Assembly: GCA_027449025.1 (NCBI GenBank)
Contig: DAIDMK010000035.1
Coordinates: 1-33,187 of the forward strand
Origin: Lutibacter sp.
GTDB lineage: Bacteria > Bacteroidota > Bacteroidia > Flavobacteriales > Flavobacteriaceae
DNA length: 33,187 nucleotides
Direction: 5' to 3'
Under the pieces are notes generated by a model. That model ran no database searches and had not been told where the DNA came from. It saw nothing but the letters and a program-made list of their open reading frames with translations. Position numbers and translations under genes: made by a program. Shown piece after piece: positions 23,117 to 30,876 of this stretch (positions are counted from its first letter, which is position 1; the number at the start of each line of letters is the position of its first letter).

Positions 23117-24322
23117 CTAAAACTTATAATTTAAACCCGTATAAACTCCTAAGTAATAAGGCTGAATGCTTCCGGAGTTTTTAGAAAAGGTACTGGTTTG
23201 TACTTTGAACATTGGGGAAACGTTGATGAATAAATTTTTATAAAGCGAGTAATCGATATCCAATCCTATATTACCGCTAAAATTTACAGATTTTAAATTG
23301 TCTGATGAGCCTAAGCTTTGAGAAAAGTTGTTAGTTTCAACAAAAACCTCATCCTTGTTTAAAAGTAAGGTACTAAATCCACCCACCAAATTGATACCGA
23401 ATTTTCCGTCGGTGACACTGTATTTTACTTCAACAGGAATTTCCACATAACCAAAAACCTGGTTCAAACTTCCACTTGAATTGTCTTCAACTGATGATTT
23501 GTCTCTATTTGCTGTAATATCTGCAGTTCTTGCCATTACTGGATTTGCAGACAAATTTGAAAAACCTACAACGGCAACACCCGGAGTAACATATACGTTA
23601 TTTGTTGTTAAACCCAAACTTACTAAGTTAACACCCGATTGCAAACTAAATTTGTTTGTAAGTTGATAGGCGACTTTTACGCCATAGGAATAAGATAAAT
23701 TTCCGGAAGTTGGATTGTTTTTAAACTGTGAGTCAATTCCAGAGCCACCACCAAATGAATTAAAATAAATGGGTGCAAAAATGGTCGCTACTGTAATTTT
23801 ACTTTCTGTAATTTCTTTTTTTATAACCTCCTTGTCTGTAAATTTAGATAAGGGTAAGTTTTTGGCGTCTTTAAACAAAAAATTATTTTCTGATTTTTGC
23901 GATGAAGCCGTTTGTTCTTTAGTTTTTTCCTCCGCTTTTGCTGTTAAATTGTTATTCTGCTCCATTTCGGCTAGTTCCTTGCTTAAAGCGGTCACCACTT
24001 TTTGCATTTTCTTTAGTTTCTCCTCTACAGTAATTGTTGTTGCTGAATCTTTTTGGTCTAAAATTTCTTCTTTGGTAGTTTGTTTTAAAAGGAAATTTTT
24101 GGGAAGGTTATTTTTAGGAAGAAAATAAATGGTTCCAGCACTAAAAAACACTGCAAATATTGCCGCAATGCTTGAAAGTTTAAGCCAAAATGGAACTCCT
24201 CTTTTTTTAGTTCTGGGAATTAACCGATTCTCAATAGCATCCCAAGCTTCACTAGGTGGGGAAACCTCAAAGTCTTTTAAATTCTCTTGGAATAATCTAT
24301 CAATGTTCTTAAAATTTTTCAC
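23117..24322 (-). CDS. Membrane-anchored anti-sigma-like protein with C-terminal beta-barrel domain
   Basis: 401 aa, GTG start, 14 bp after the sigma gene. The N-terminal cytosolic segment (about 1-46: LFQENLKDFEVSPPSEAWDA, typical of the opening of Bacteroidetes anti-sigma-like proteins) leads to one transmembrane helix (about 47-69: WLKLSSIAAIFAVFFSAGTIYF). A charged, helical linker follows (about 85-170, coiled-coil-like KLKKMQKVVTALSKELAEME), then a strand-rich domain (about 190-401) ending in Phe, like an outer-membrane porin-type barrel. The gene order (ECF sigma, then this protein) suggests it holds or releases the sigma factor. The single-span anchor and the barrel imply two different membranes, which is the oddity. 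Confidence 0.75.
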   Translation of the reverse strand: MKNFKNIDRLFQENLKDFEVSPPSEAWDAIENRLIPRTKKRGVPFWLKLSSIAAIFAVFFSAGTIYFLPKNNLPKNFLLKQTTKEEILDQKDSATTITVEEKLKKMQKVVTALSKELAEMEQNNNLTAKAEEKTKEQTASSQKSENNFLFKDAKNLPLSKFTDKEVIKKEITESKITVATIFAPIYFNSFGGGSGIDSQFKNNPTSGNLSYSYGVKVAYQLTNKFSLQSGVNLVSLGLTTNNVYVTPGVAVVGFSNLSANPVMARTADITANRDKSSVEDNSSGSLNQVFGYVEIPVEVKYSVTDGKFGINLVGGFSTLLLNKDEVFVETNNFSQSLGSSDNLKSVNFSGNIGLDIDYSLYKNLFINVSPMFKVQTSTFSKNSGSIQPYYLGVYTGLNYKF

Positions 24323-24336
24323 TACTATCTTTTAAT

Positions 24337-24873
24337 TTAAATAGACTGTTGTGCTTTTTGATGAATTTCTATTTTTTGTTTTAAAATGGCTCTTGCTCTG
24401 GCTAGATTTGATTTTGAAGTGCCTTCTGCAATTTGCATCATTTCTGAAATTTCTTTATGAGAATACCCATCCAGCACATAAAGGTTAAAAACCAGTCGAT
24501 ACCTGTCGGGCAATTCATTGATTAGGTTTAGCAAAAAATCTAAAGAAATTTCATCATCATCAACATCAACAATCACCTCATCAGGAATATCTTCCGTCAC
24601 AATATTTAACACATTTTTCTTTCTATATTTTAATAAAACTGTGTTAACCATCACTCGCTTTAACCAGCCTTCAAACGATCCTTTAAAGTTAAACTGCCCA
24701 ATTTTGTCGAAAATGACAATAAAGCCATCTTGAAAATTATCCTCAGCTTCTTGTTTGTTTTTAGAGTACTTAAGGCATATCGAAAACAACTTACCTGCAA
24801 AAAGCTGGTAAATTTCCTTTTGTGCCTTGCGATCGTTATCTGCACACTGTTTTATGAGTTCATCTAAACTCAA
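24337..24873 (-). CDS. ECF-type RNA polymerase sigma factor
   Basis: 178 aa. Sigma region 2 is at about 20-85 (LFSICLKYSKNKQEAEDNFQ, then GFIVIFDKIGQFNFKGSFEG, WLKRVMVNTVL), and region 4 with its helix-turn-helix is at about 118-165 (LPDRYRLVFNLYVLDGYSHK, EISEMMQIAEGTSKSNLARA). The start is TTG 24873: an in-frame stop lies about 21 nt upstream and no ATG is available; MSLDELIKQC agrees with the beginning of flavobacterial relatives. The 3' neighbour, 14 bp away, is its probable membrane partner. It directs RNA polymerase to a small regulon, which cannot be named from here. Confidence 0.93.
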   Translation of the reverse strand: MSLDELIKQCADNDRKAQKEIYQLFAGKLFSICLKYSKNKQEAEDNFQDGFIVIFDKIGQFNFKGSFEGWLKRVMVNTVLLKYRKKNVLNIVTEDIPDEVIVDVDDDEISLDFLLNLINELPDRYRLVFNLYVLDGYSHKEISEMMQIAEGTSKSNLARARAILKQKIEIHQKAQQSI

Positions 24874-24931
24874 ATACGAGCATTTTAATTGTTAATAAGA
24901 TACCTAAAAAGATAATACGTTGCGTAAATTT

Positions 24932-24949
24932 ACATTACTTTTGTAATGT
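24932..24949. promoter_or_regulatory. Palindromic operator candidate over the -7 box of the LuxE-like gene
   Basis: A perfect 7-bp inverted repeat ACATTAC-TTTT-GTAATGT overlaps the -7 box TACTTTTG (24936-24943) of the gene at 24962. The site also lies in the divergent gap with the sigma gene. A dimeric repressor bound here would cover the promoter. Role inferred. Confidence 0.5.
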
Positions 24950-24961
24950 TTTCCAATTTTT

Positions 24962-25942
24962 ATGAAAAAATTTAACGTTTTGAAACTTCATCTTAGCAAT
25001 GAATTTGAAAAAATGGCGCTTGAGGTGTTTCAATTTCAGGCCAAAAACAATATGGTGTATAAAGAGTTTTTAGCCCATTTACACATGGATATTTATAACG
25101 TTAAAAAAATTGATGAAATTCCTTTTTTACCCATACAATTTTTTAAATCGCACAAAATTTTGTCTTCAAATTCAGTTGTTCAAAGTGTTTTTTTAAGCAG
25201 TGGCACAACAGGAAATGAACAAAGTAAACATTTTGTTTCTGATTTGGGCGTTTATGAAGAAAGCTTTACCAAAGGATTTGAGCATTTTTATGGAACCGTT
25301 CAAGATTATACAGTTTTGGCTTTGTTACCTTCTTATTTGGAACGCAATGGTTCTTCGTTAATTTATATGGTTAACGATTTTATACAGAAATCAAAAAATG
25401 AAAAAAGTGGATTTTATCTGAATAATTTGGATGAATTGGCTAACAATTTGATTGAATTAGATAAAAAGGAAGAAAAAATACTGCTTATTGGTGTTTCCTT
25501 TGCGTTGTTGGATTTGGTAGAAAGGCATAAATTTCAGCTTAAAAACACCATAGTAATGGAAACCGGCGGCATGAAAGGCAGAAGGAAAGAATTGATTCGA
25601 GAGGAATTACATCAGATATTGTGTGAAGGTTTTGGCGTTGAAAACATACATTCGGAATACGGCATGACCGAATTGTTGAGTCAGGCCTATTCAAAAGGAA
25701 ACGGTATTTTTGAATGTCCGCCCTGGATGAAAATACTAACACGAGACACGGAAGATGCTTTAACCATTTTGGAGGAAGGAAAATCGGGTGGCATCAATAT
25801 TATTGATTTGGCAAATATCAATTCTTGTTCGTTTATTGCCACGCAAGATTTAGGGAAAACTTATCCCAACGGAACATTTGAAGTTTTGGGCCGGTTTGAT
25901 AATTCTGACATCAGAGGCTGTAATTTAATGTTAATGTCATAA
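24962..25942 (+). CDS. LuxE/PaaK-like acyl-activating protein
   Basis: 326 aa. FLSSGTTGNEQSKHF (about 79-93) is the adenylate-forming signature loop, HSEYGMTELLSQAYS (about 233-247) is the second conserved block, and TQDLGKTYPNGTFEVLGR-type C-terminal sequence (about 300-317) completes the LuxE/acyl-protein synthetase family. LuxE activates fatty acids as acyl-AMP and passes them to a protein thiol. No luxCDAB-like genes are present, so a bioluminescence role is unlikely. Flavobacterial copies are orphan enzymes of unknown substrate. It is cytosolic with its own -7 box. A DUF559 cassette begins just after its stop. Confidence 0.85.
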   Translation: MKKFNVLKLHLSNEFEKMALEVFQFQAKNNMVYKEFLAHLHMDIYNVKKIDEIPFLPIQFFKSHKILSSNSVVQSVFLSSGTTGNEQSKHFVSDLGVYEESFTKGFEHFYGTVQDYTVLALLPSYLERNGSSLIYMVNDFIQKSKNEKSGFYLNNLDELANNLIELDKKEEKILLIGVSFALLDLVERHKFQLKNTIVMETGGMKGRRKELIREELHQILCEGFGVENIHSEYGMTELLSQAYSKGNGIFECPPWMKILTRDTEDALTILEEGKSGGINIIDLANINSCSFIATQDLGKTYPNGTFEVLGRFDNSDIRGCNLMLMS

Positions 25943-25954
25943 GTAATGAAAACT

Positions 25955-25995
25955 AAATTCCCTTACTTTGGAGGGGTGGTCGCAGACCGGGGTGG
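25955..25995. repeat. Inverted repeat flanking the DUF559 gene, left copy
   Basis: 41 bp that match the reverse complement of 26429-26469 at about 32 positions without gaps. It contains the hairpin GGTC-GCA-GACC (25978-25988). The stop codon and last 11 codons of the DUF559 gene lie inside it. Confidence 0.8.
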
Positions 25996-26448
25996 TTTTT
26001 CACCATATTCTTTAACAATATATTTTTCCAACGCTATCATTACAAATGATAGATTTTTTTTAACATCTACATCTTGAATTCTATAAACCTTCAATCCAAG
26101 ATTTTCTAAATATAATTGTCGTTTTGCATCATATTCAACTTTATCATTATGACTATTTCCGTCTATTTCTATAATCAACCCCAAGGTTTTTACGTAAAAA
26201 TCAACAATGTAATTGCCAATAATTCGCTGCCGATCAAAATCAATTTTGTAAAATTTTCTTTTATGAACTTGCTGCCAAAACAACACTTCGGATAGGATTC
26301 CGTTTTTTCTTTTACCTTTGGTCAATCGGGAAAGCACTGGATTGTATGGCAGGTCTTCAACGAAATTTCTAATAATTGGAATGTTATTTATGACAGAAAT
26401 AACTTTTTTGCTATGTTGTGTGTGGTTGCCACCCCGCCCTGCGGGCAC
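25963..26448 (-). CDS. DUF559 (Vsr-like) endonuclease-domain protein
   Basis: 161 aa from GTG 26448. The core (about 50-150: SEVLFWQQVHKRKFYKIDFD, IIGNYIVDFYVKTLGLIIEI, DGNSH) is the DUF559 fold, related to very-short-patch-repair and PD-(D/E)XK nucleases; Asp in VDFY and Glu in IEIDG are the likely metal ligands. The first seven residues (MPAGRGG) and the last eleven (from EKPPRSATTPPK) are encoded by the flanking inverted repeats and are proline/glycine-rich, so the start codon itself comes from the repeat. No ATG, GTG or TTG occurs between the repeat and the conserved core start. It lies between convergent LuxE-like and co-directional tyrS. Activity unproven. Confidence 0.8.
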   Translation of the reverse strand: MPAGRGGNHTQHSKKVISVINNIPIIRNFVEDLPYNPVLSRLTKGKRKNGILSEVLFWQQVHKRKFYKIDFDRQRIIGNYIVDFYVKTLGLIIEIDGNSHNDKVEYDAKRQLYLENLGLKVYRIQDVDVKKNLSFVMIALEKYIVKEYGEKPPRSATTPPK

Positions 26449-26469
26449 CCCTCCGGCGGAGGGGAATTT
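26429..26469. repeat. Inverted repeat flanking the DUF559 gene, right copy
   Basis: Counterpart of 25955-25995. It holds the hairpins GCCC-TGC-GGGC (26436-26446) and CCCTCC-type 7-bp palindrome (26448-26454 with 26458-26464). The hairpin arms differ from the left copy but pair within each copy, as in REP-like elements. Confidence 0.8.
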
Positions 26470-26564
26470 GATTTTAGTTTAAACAGATGGTTGGATATCA
26501 CAGATGTTTTCATAGTATTTTTAACAATTTTAATTTCGAATATACAAATTTTGTAAATGATAAA

Positions 26565-26597
26565 TGAAAAAACCGCCTAAATTAACTTTAGACGGTT
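26565..26597 (-). terminator. Terminator of tyrS
   Basis: A stem of about 12 bp (AAACCGCCTAAA / TTTAGACGGTTT, one G-U pair in RNA) with a 5-nt loop and a T-run on the minus strand, about 48 bp beyond the tyrS stop. Confidence 0.85.
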
Positions 26598-26644
26598 TCC
26601 ACATTTTAATTTTAAAACAACTTTACATTGCTAAATACAACATG

Positions 26645-27934
26645 CTATACCACTTTCAACAAAAAATAAGTCTTTTTACCGCGTTGCAGCAGCACAAATT
26701 TATCGGCAATTAAATCATTTGTTGTAATCACAAAATCTTCGCTTACCTTTTCTTTGTTTACAGAAATTGAATTTTCGCTTAAAGCCCTGCGCACTTCACC
26801 ATTCGATTTCAGAAAGCCATAATCGGCAAAAGCAGCCACAATTCCCAATTCGTTTTCAATGACTGAACGTTCAATTTCAGCTTGGGGAACGCCTTCAAAA
26901 ACATCTAAAAATGTTTGTTCATCCAGCGCTTTTAAGTCATCGGCAGTAGAGTTTCCAAACAGAATATTGGAGGCTTTAATGGCGTTTTCGTATGCCTCTT
27001 TTCCGTGTGTCATTATAGTAACTTCTTCGCCAATTTTCTTTTGGAGAATACGTAAATGTGGTGTTTTTTGATGTTCGGCAATTAAAGTTTCAATAGTTTC
27101 TTTGTCTAAAAAAGTGAAAATTTTAATATAATTTTCAGCATCTTCATCAGAACAGTTTAACCAATATTGGTAATATTTGTAAGGTGAGGTTCGGTTGGCG
27201 TCCAGCCAAACGTTTCCACCGGCAGTTTTTCCAAATTTTGTGCCATCGGCCTTGGTGATTAGTTTACAGGTTAAAGCATACGCTTTTCCTTGCGCTTTTC
27301 TTCTGACTAACTCAGTTCCTGTAGTAATATTTCCCCATTGATCGGAACCACCCATTTGAAGTTTGCAGTCTTTTTCTTTGTATAAATGATAAAAATCGTA
27401 GCCCTGAAACAATTGGTAGGTAAATTCAGTAAAACTCATTCCGGTTTGTGAATCGGAATCCAAACGTTTTTTTACTGAATCTTTTGCCATCATATAATTA
27501 ACGGTAATGTGTTTTCCAATATCGCGAACAAACTCAATCAATGAAATTTCTTTCATCCAATCGTAATTATTCACCAATTGTGCGGCATTTTCAGTAGTGC
27601 TATCGAAATCTAGAAAACGCGCCAATTGTGCTTTTACACCTGCAACATTTTTGGCCAAAGTTTCCTCATCCAACAAATTGCGTTCTTCCGATTTCCCTGA
27701 AGGATCACCCACCATTCCTGTGGCGCCACCAACCAAAGCTATGGGATTATGACCTGCTCGCTGAAAATGCATCAGCAAAATAATAGGTACCAAACTCCCG
27801 ATATGCAAGGAATCGGCTGTTGGGTCAAATCCAATATACCCAGTTGTTTTATTTTTCAGTAGATATTCTTCAGTTTCAGGCATCATATCGTGTAACATGC
27901 CTCTCCAACGCAGTTCTTCAACAAAATTCATCAT
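26645..27934 (-). CDS. tyrS: Tyrosyl-tRNA synthetase
   Basis: 429 aa from ATG 27934. Class I synthetase with [14 protein letters not shown] (HIGH-type motif), the tyrosine pocket [12 protein letters not shown] and [20 protein letters not shown] as KMSKS-type loop, and a C-terminal S4 RNA-binding domain ([23 protein letters not shown]). It charges tRNA-Tyr. A longer frame exists from TTG 27955, but that codon is part of the -7 box TATCTTTG, so I place the start at the ATG-ATG pair (27934 or 27931), which agrees with [16 protein letters not shown] at the N-terminus of relatives. Confidence 0.96.
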   Translation of the reverse strand: MMNFVEELRWRGMLHDMMPETEEYLLKNKTTGYIGFDPTADSLHIGSLVPIILLMHFQRAGHNPIALVGGATGMVGDPSGKSEERNLLDEETLAKNVAGVKAQLARFLDFDSTTENAAQLVNNYDWMKEISLIEFVRDIGKHITVNYMMAKDSVKKRLDSDSQTGMSFTEFTYQLFQGYDFYHLYKEKDCKLQMGGSDQWGNITTGTELVRRKAQGKAYALTCKLITKADGTKFGKTAGGNVWLDANRTSPYKYYQYWLNCSDEDAENYIKIFTFLDKETIETLIAEHQKTPHLRILQKKIGEEVTIMTHGKEAYENAIKASNILFGNSTADDLKALDEQTFLDVFEGVPQAEIERSVIENELGIVAAFADYGFLKSNGEVRRALSENSISVNKEKVSEDFVITTNDLIADKFVLLQRGKKTYFLLKVV

Positions 27935-27952
27935 CAAATTTTTAAATTTAAG

Positions 27953-27960
27953 CAAAGATA
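27953..27960 (-). promoter_or_regulatory. -7 box of tyrS
   Basis: TATCTTTG on the minus strand is a perfect -7 match, 18 bp before the ATG at 27934. It rules out the upstream TTG as start. No TTG at the -33 distance was found. Confidence 0.65.
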
Positions 27961-28039
27961 AAATTTTACTTGTTAGTTATGACGTTTAGGGATTGATTTT
28001 TTAAAGCAATGTTTGCGTGATAGAAACAAACATTTTTTA

Positions 28040-28047
28040 TACTTTCG
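28040..28047 (+). promoter_or_regulatory. Probable -7 box of the epimerase gene
   Basis: TACTTTCG is one base off TAnnTTTG and ends 4 nt before the ATG at 28052. TTTG at 28012-28015 may be the -33 element (24-nt spacer, rather long). It implies a leaderless transcript. Confidence 0.5.
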
Positions 28048-28051
28048 TCTT

Positions 28052-29062
28052 ATGATTTTAGTAACTGGAGGAACAGGTTTGGTAGGCGCACATTTGTTGT
28101 ACCATCTTTCATTGGAAAATGTTGCGATAAAAGCAATTCACAGAAAAAGTAGCAATTTACTTGCTGTAAAAAATGTATTTAAATATTTTTCTAAGGATTA
28201 TGAGTTGCTTTTTCAAAAAATTGAATGGGTAGAAGCCGATATTACCGATATTATTTCGTTGGAAGAAGCTTTTAAAAACGTGACGAAAGTTTATCATTGC
28301 GCAGCATTGGTTTCTTTTAATTCGAAAGATTATAGCGCTATGGATTTAATCAATATTGATGGCACTTCCAATATTGTGAATTTTTGCATTGAGAACAGGG
28401 TTAAAAAATTGTGCTTCGTAAGTTCAATTGCGACCATTGAAAAATCGGTCACTCATAAATTTATGAGTGAAGCCGATGAATGGAATATGGAAAAGGTAAG
28501 TTATGGCTATGCACTTACAAAATACGGCGCGGAAATTGAAGTTTGGCGTGCTTCACAAGAGGGTGTGCCTGTTGTGATTGTAAATCCCGGAATTATATTA
28601 GGTGCCGGATTTTGGCAGCAAGGATCAGGAGCCATGTTTTCAAAAATTGATAAGGGATTCCCGTTTTATACAGAAGGTGTCACTGGTTTTGTATCTGTAA
28701 ATGATGTGGTAAAAGCGATGCTGTTGCTTATGAAAAGTGATGTTGTAAATGAACGCTATATTTTGGTTGCTGAAAACAGCAGTTTCAAAAATATTTTTTA
28801 CCAGATAGCGGAGAATTTTGGAAAGAAACCACCTTCCATAAAAGTCACAAAATTAATGAGTGCCTTTGGTTGGCGATTGGAAAAACTGAAGGCTATTTTT
28901 ACCAATGTTCCAGAAACACTAACCAAACATAGTGCAAAATCTATTCATAACAAGCGTTATTATTCTTCAGAAAAAATAGCAAAGGATCTAAATTTTAATT
29001 TCGAATCTATTGCTGAAACCATAAAAAGTATTTGTGCGCTTTATAAAAAAGAGCATAGGTAA
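28052..29062 (+). CDS. NAD-dependent epimerase/dehydratase family protein
   Basis: 336 aa from ATG 28052. The longer frame from 28013 would begin in the promoter and puts 13 residues before the dinucleotide motif, so I reject it. MILVTGGTGLVGAHLL is the NAD(P)-binding GxxGxxG loop at the very N-terminus, HCAALVSFN the mid motif, and YALTKYGAE (YxxxK) the catalytic pair. It is an extended SDR like dihydroflavonol reductase or sugar epimerases. The substrate is not known. It is convergent with the DUF4296 gene, with 4 bp between the stops. Confidence 0.9.
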   Translation: MILVTGGTGLVGAHLLYHLSLENVAIKAIHRKSSNLLAVKNVFKYFSKDYELLFQKIEWVEADITDIISLEEAFKNVTKVYHCAALVSFNSKDYSAMDLINIDGTSNIVNFCIENRVKKLCFVSSIATIEKSVTHKFMSEADEWNMEKVSYGYALTKYGAEIEVWRASQEGVPVVIVNPGIILGAGFWQQGSGAMFSKIDKGFPFYTEGVTGFVSVNDVVKAMLLLMKSDVVNERYILVAENSSFKNIFYQIAENFGKKPPSIKVTKLMSAFGWRLEKLKAIFTNVPETLTKHSAKSIHNKRYYSSEKIAKDLNFNFESIAETIKSICALYKKEHR

Positions 29063-29066
29063 GTCT

Positions 29067-29519
29067 TTATTTTTTTTGAAGACTTTTTACAGAATCAATT
29101 TTAAGTGACCTTTTTGGTGCTTTTTTAAAATTTTCCCTACGATTTTTTATAGAATCGTTTTTAAGGGAATCCTTTAACTTAATCTCAGCATCATATTTCT
29201 CTTTCAAGGATTTAAGGCGTTTGTCAACTTCTTTCAGAATTTTCTCGTAGTCGTCAATTTGGGAAGTGTAGTAATAATTGCTTTCTTTAAAACGCGTGCT
29301 GTCGATTCCGTATTTTTCAAAAATCAACGGATAATAGTTCACATTGCGTTCAAGATTGTTGTTTTTAATATTTTCGGCGCTCGATGCAATAAGCATATCA
29401 GTCAGCAAATCCACCATTTGATTTTTAGAAATTAAATGGTCGGGTTTTTTTATGATTGTATTGCTGGTGCAAGCCATAAAAAAAACACTTAGAAAAAAGA
29501 AGTAACTATTTTTTTTCAT
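29067..29519 (-). CDS. DUF4296 lipoprotein
   Basis: 150 aa from ATG 29519, which gives the signal MKKNSYFFFLSVFFMAC (Cys17); a longer frame from 29564 would bury the signal. The DUF4296 core is LISKNQMVDLLTDMLIASSA and YYPLIFEKYGIDSTRFKESN, with YYYTSQIDDYEKILKEVDKR. The C-terminus is Lys-rich and helical. Function unknown. It starts 14 bp inside the dihydroorotase gene, so translation of the two is likely coupled. Confidence 0.85.
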   Translation of the reverse strand: MKKNSYFFFLSVFFMACTSNTIIKKPDHLISKNQMVDLLTDMLIASSAENIKNNNLERNVNYYPLIFEKYGIDSTRFKESNYYYTSQIDDYEKILKEVDKRLKSLKEKYDAEIKLKDSLKNDSIKNRRENFKKAPKRSLKIDSVKSLQKK

Positions 29520-30864
29520 TTGTTCTATTAAACAATAATCTTTTGCCTTTAATACTATCGCCATTAAATTTACCGTTGTGATACATCAAATGACCATTTA
29601 CAAATGTATGGGTAATTTTTGAGTAAAAAGTGGTTCCTTCAAACGGAGACCAACCACATTTGTACAAAATATTGTCTTTATTGACAGTCCAAGGAGAAGA
29701 AATATCAACAATTACCAAATCTGCGTAATAACCCTTTTTGACAAATCCCCTTTTTTCTATTTTGAAAATCTTAGCCGGATTGTGGCACATTTTTTCAATT
29801 ATTTTTTCAAGGGATATTTGCTCTTGTGTAAACATTTTTAACATCGCAGGCAAAGCGTGTTGCACCATTGGCCCGCCGCTTGGTGCTTTTGTGTACACTT
29901 GTTCTTTTTCCTCTTTTGTGTGAGGAGCGTGGTCTGTAGCAATCACATCAATTCTGTCATCTAGTAATGCTTTCAACAAACCTTCTTTGTCGTGGGCTGT
30001 TTTTATGGCGGGATTCCATTTTATAAAATTTCCTTTGCTTTCATAATCACTTTCGTCGAACCACAAATGGTGTACACATACTTCGGCAGTAATTTGTTTT
30101 TTTTCTACGGGACCTTTGTGAGAAAAAAGTTCTGTTTCCTTTGCGGTTGATAAATGAAACACATGCAATCGTGCACCCGTTTTTTTTGCTAGTTTAATGG
30201 CTTTGGAAGATGAAATATAACAAGCTTCTTCGCTTCTTATTTTTGGATGAAATTTCACTGGAATATCTTCACCATATTCTTTCAAATAGGTTTCTAAATT
30301 TTTCTTTATGGTTGCTTCATCTTCACAATGAACCGCAATAAGCATTTTTGTAGAAGAAAATATTTTCTCCAAAACTTTTTCATCATCAACCAGCATATTT
30401 CCAGTTGAAGAGCCTAAAAACAATTTAATTCCTGCAACATTGGCTGGATTCGTTTTTAACAATTCCTCTAAATTGTCATTGGTTCCGCCAAACATAAATG
30501 AATAATTGGCATAAGATGTTTTGGCCGCAATTTCAAATTTTTGCTCCAACAATTCTTGTGTAGTGGCTTGCGGAACGGTATTTGGCATTTCTATAAATGA
30601 AGTGATGCCACCAGCAATGGCAGCTTTACTTTCAGATTCAATGGTTGCTTTATGCGTTAATCCTGGTTCACGAAAGTGAACCTGATCATCTATCAATCCA
30701 GGAATTAAATATTTTCCTTCAGCATCAATAATTGTAGTATCGGCCGATTTTGAGCTTATTGAAGTGTCAATATCCACAATAAATTCCCCATCAATAAGCA
30801 CATCGCCTTCAAATATCTTTCCTTCGTTTACAATACGGGCATTTTTAATAAGCACTAAACTCAT
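29506..30864 (-). CDS. pyrC: Dihydroorotase
   Basis: 452 aa. Amidohydrolase barrel: LIPGLIDDQVHFREPGLTHK (about 53-72), then GGITSFIEMPNT, KLFLGSSTGNML, VHCEDE, HVFHLSTAKE, and DVIATDHAPHTKEEK with the essential Asp. It closes carbamoyl-aspartate to dihydroorotate in pyrimidine synthesis. The usual metal-binding H-x-H is Q61-V-H63 here; I recall the same Gln in many Bacteroidetes enzymes of this type. The DUF4296 gene overlaps its 3' end by 14 bp, and the GT2 gene ends 12 bp upstream on the same strand, so the three form an operon. Confidence 0.92.
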   Translation of the reverse strand: MSLVLIKNARIVNEGKIFEGDVLIDGEFIVDIDTSISSKSADTTIIDAEGKYLIPGLIDDQVHFREPGLTHKATIESESKAAIAGGITSFIEMPNTVPQATTQELLEQKFEIAAKTSYANYSFMFGGTNDNLEELLKTNPANVAGIKLFLGSSTGNMLVDDEKVLEKIFSSTKMLIAVHCEDEATIKKNLETYLKEYGEDIPVKFHPKIRSEEACYISSSKAIKLAKKTGARLHVFHLSTAKETELFSHKGPVEKKQITAEVCVHHLWFDESDYESKGNFIKWNPAIKTAHDKEGLLKALLDDRIDVIATDHAPHTKEEKEQVYTKAPSGGPMVQHALPAMLKMFTQEQISLEKIIEKMCHNPAKIFKIEKRGFVKKGYYADLVIVDISSPWTVNKDNILYKCGWSPFEGTTFYSKITHTFVNGHLMYHNGKFNGDSIKGKRLLFNRTNEKK

Positions 30865-30876
30865 ATTCTTCTTCTT

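Noticed and set aside
23769-24335. Plus-strand hydrophobic frames opposite the barrel protein gene
   Set aside because: Antisense shadows; the minus-strand gene has a clear operon context and domain pattern.
27935-27955. TTG start at 27955 for tyrS
   Set aside because: The TTG is the end of the TATCTTTG promoter box; the family N-terminus begins at the ATG pair.
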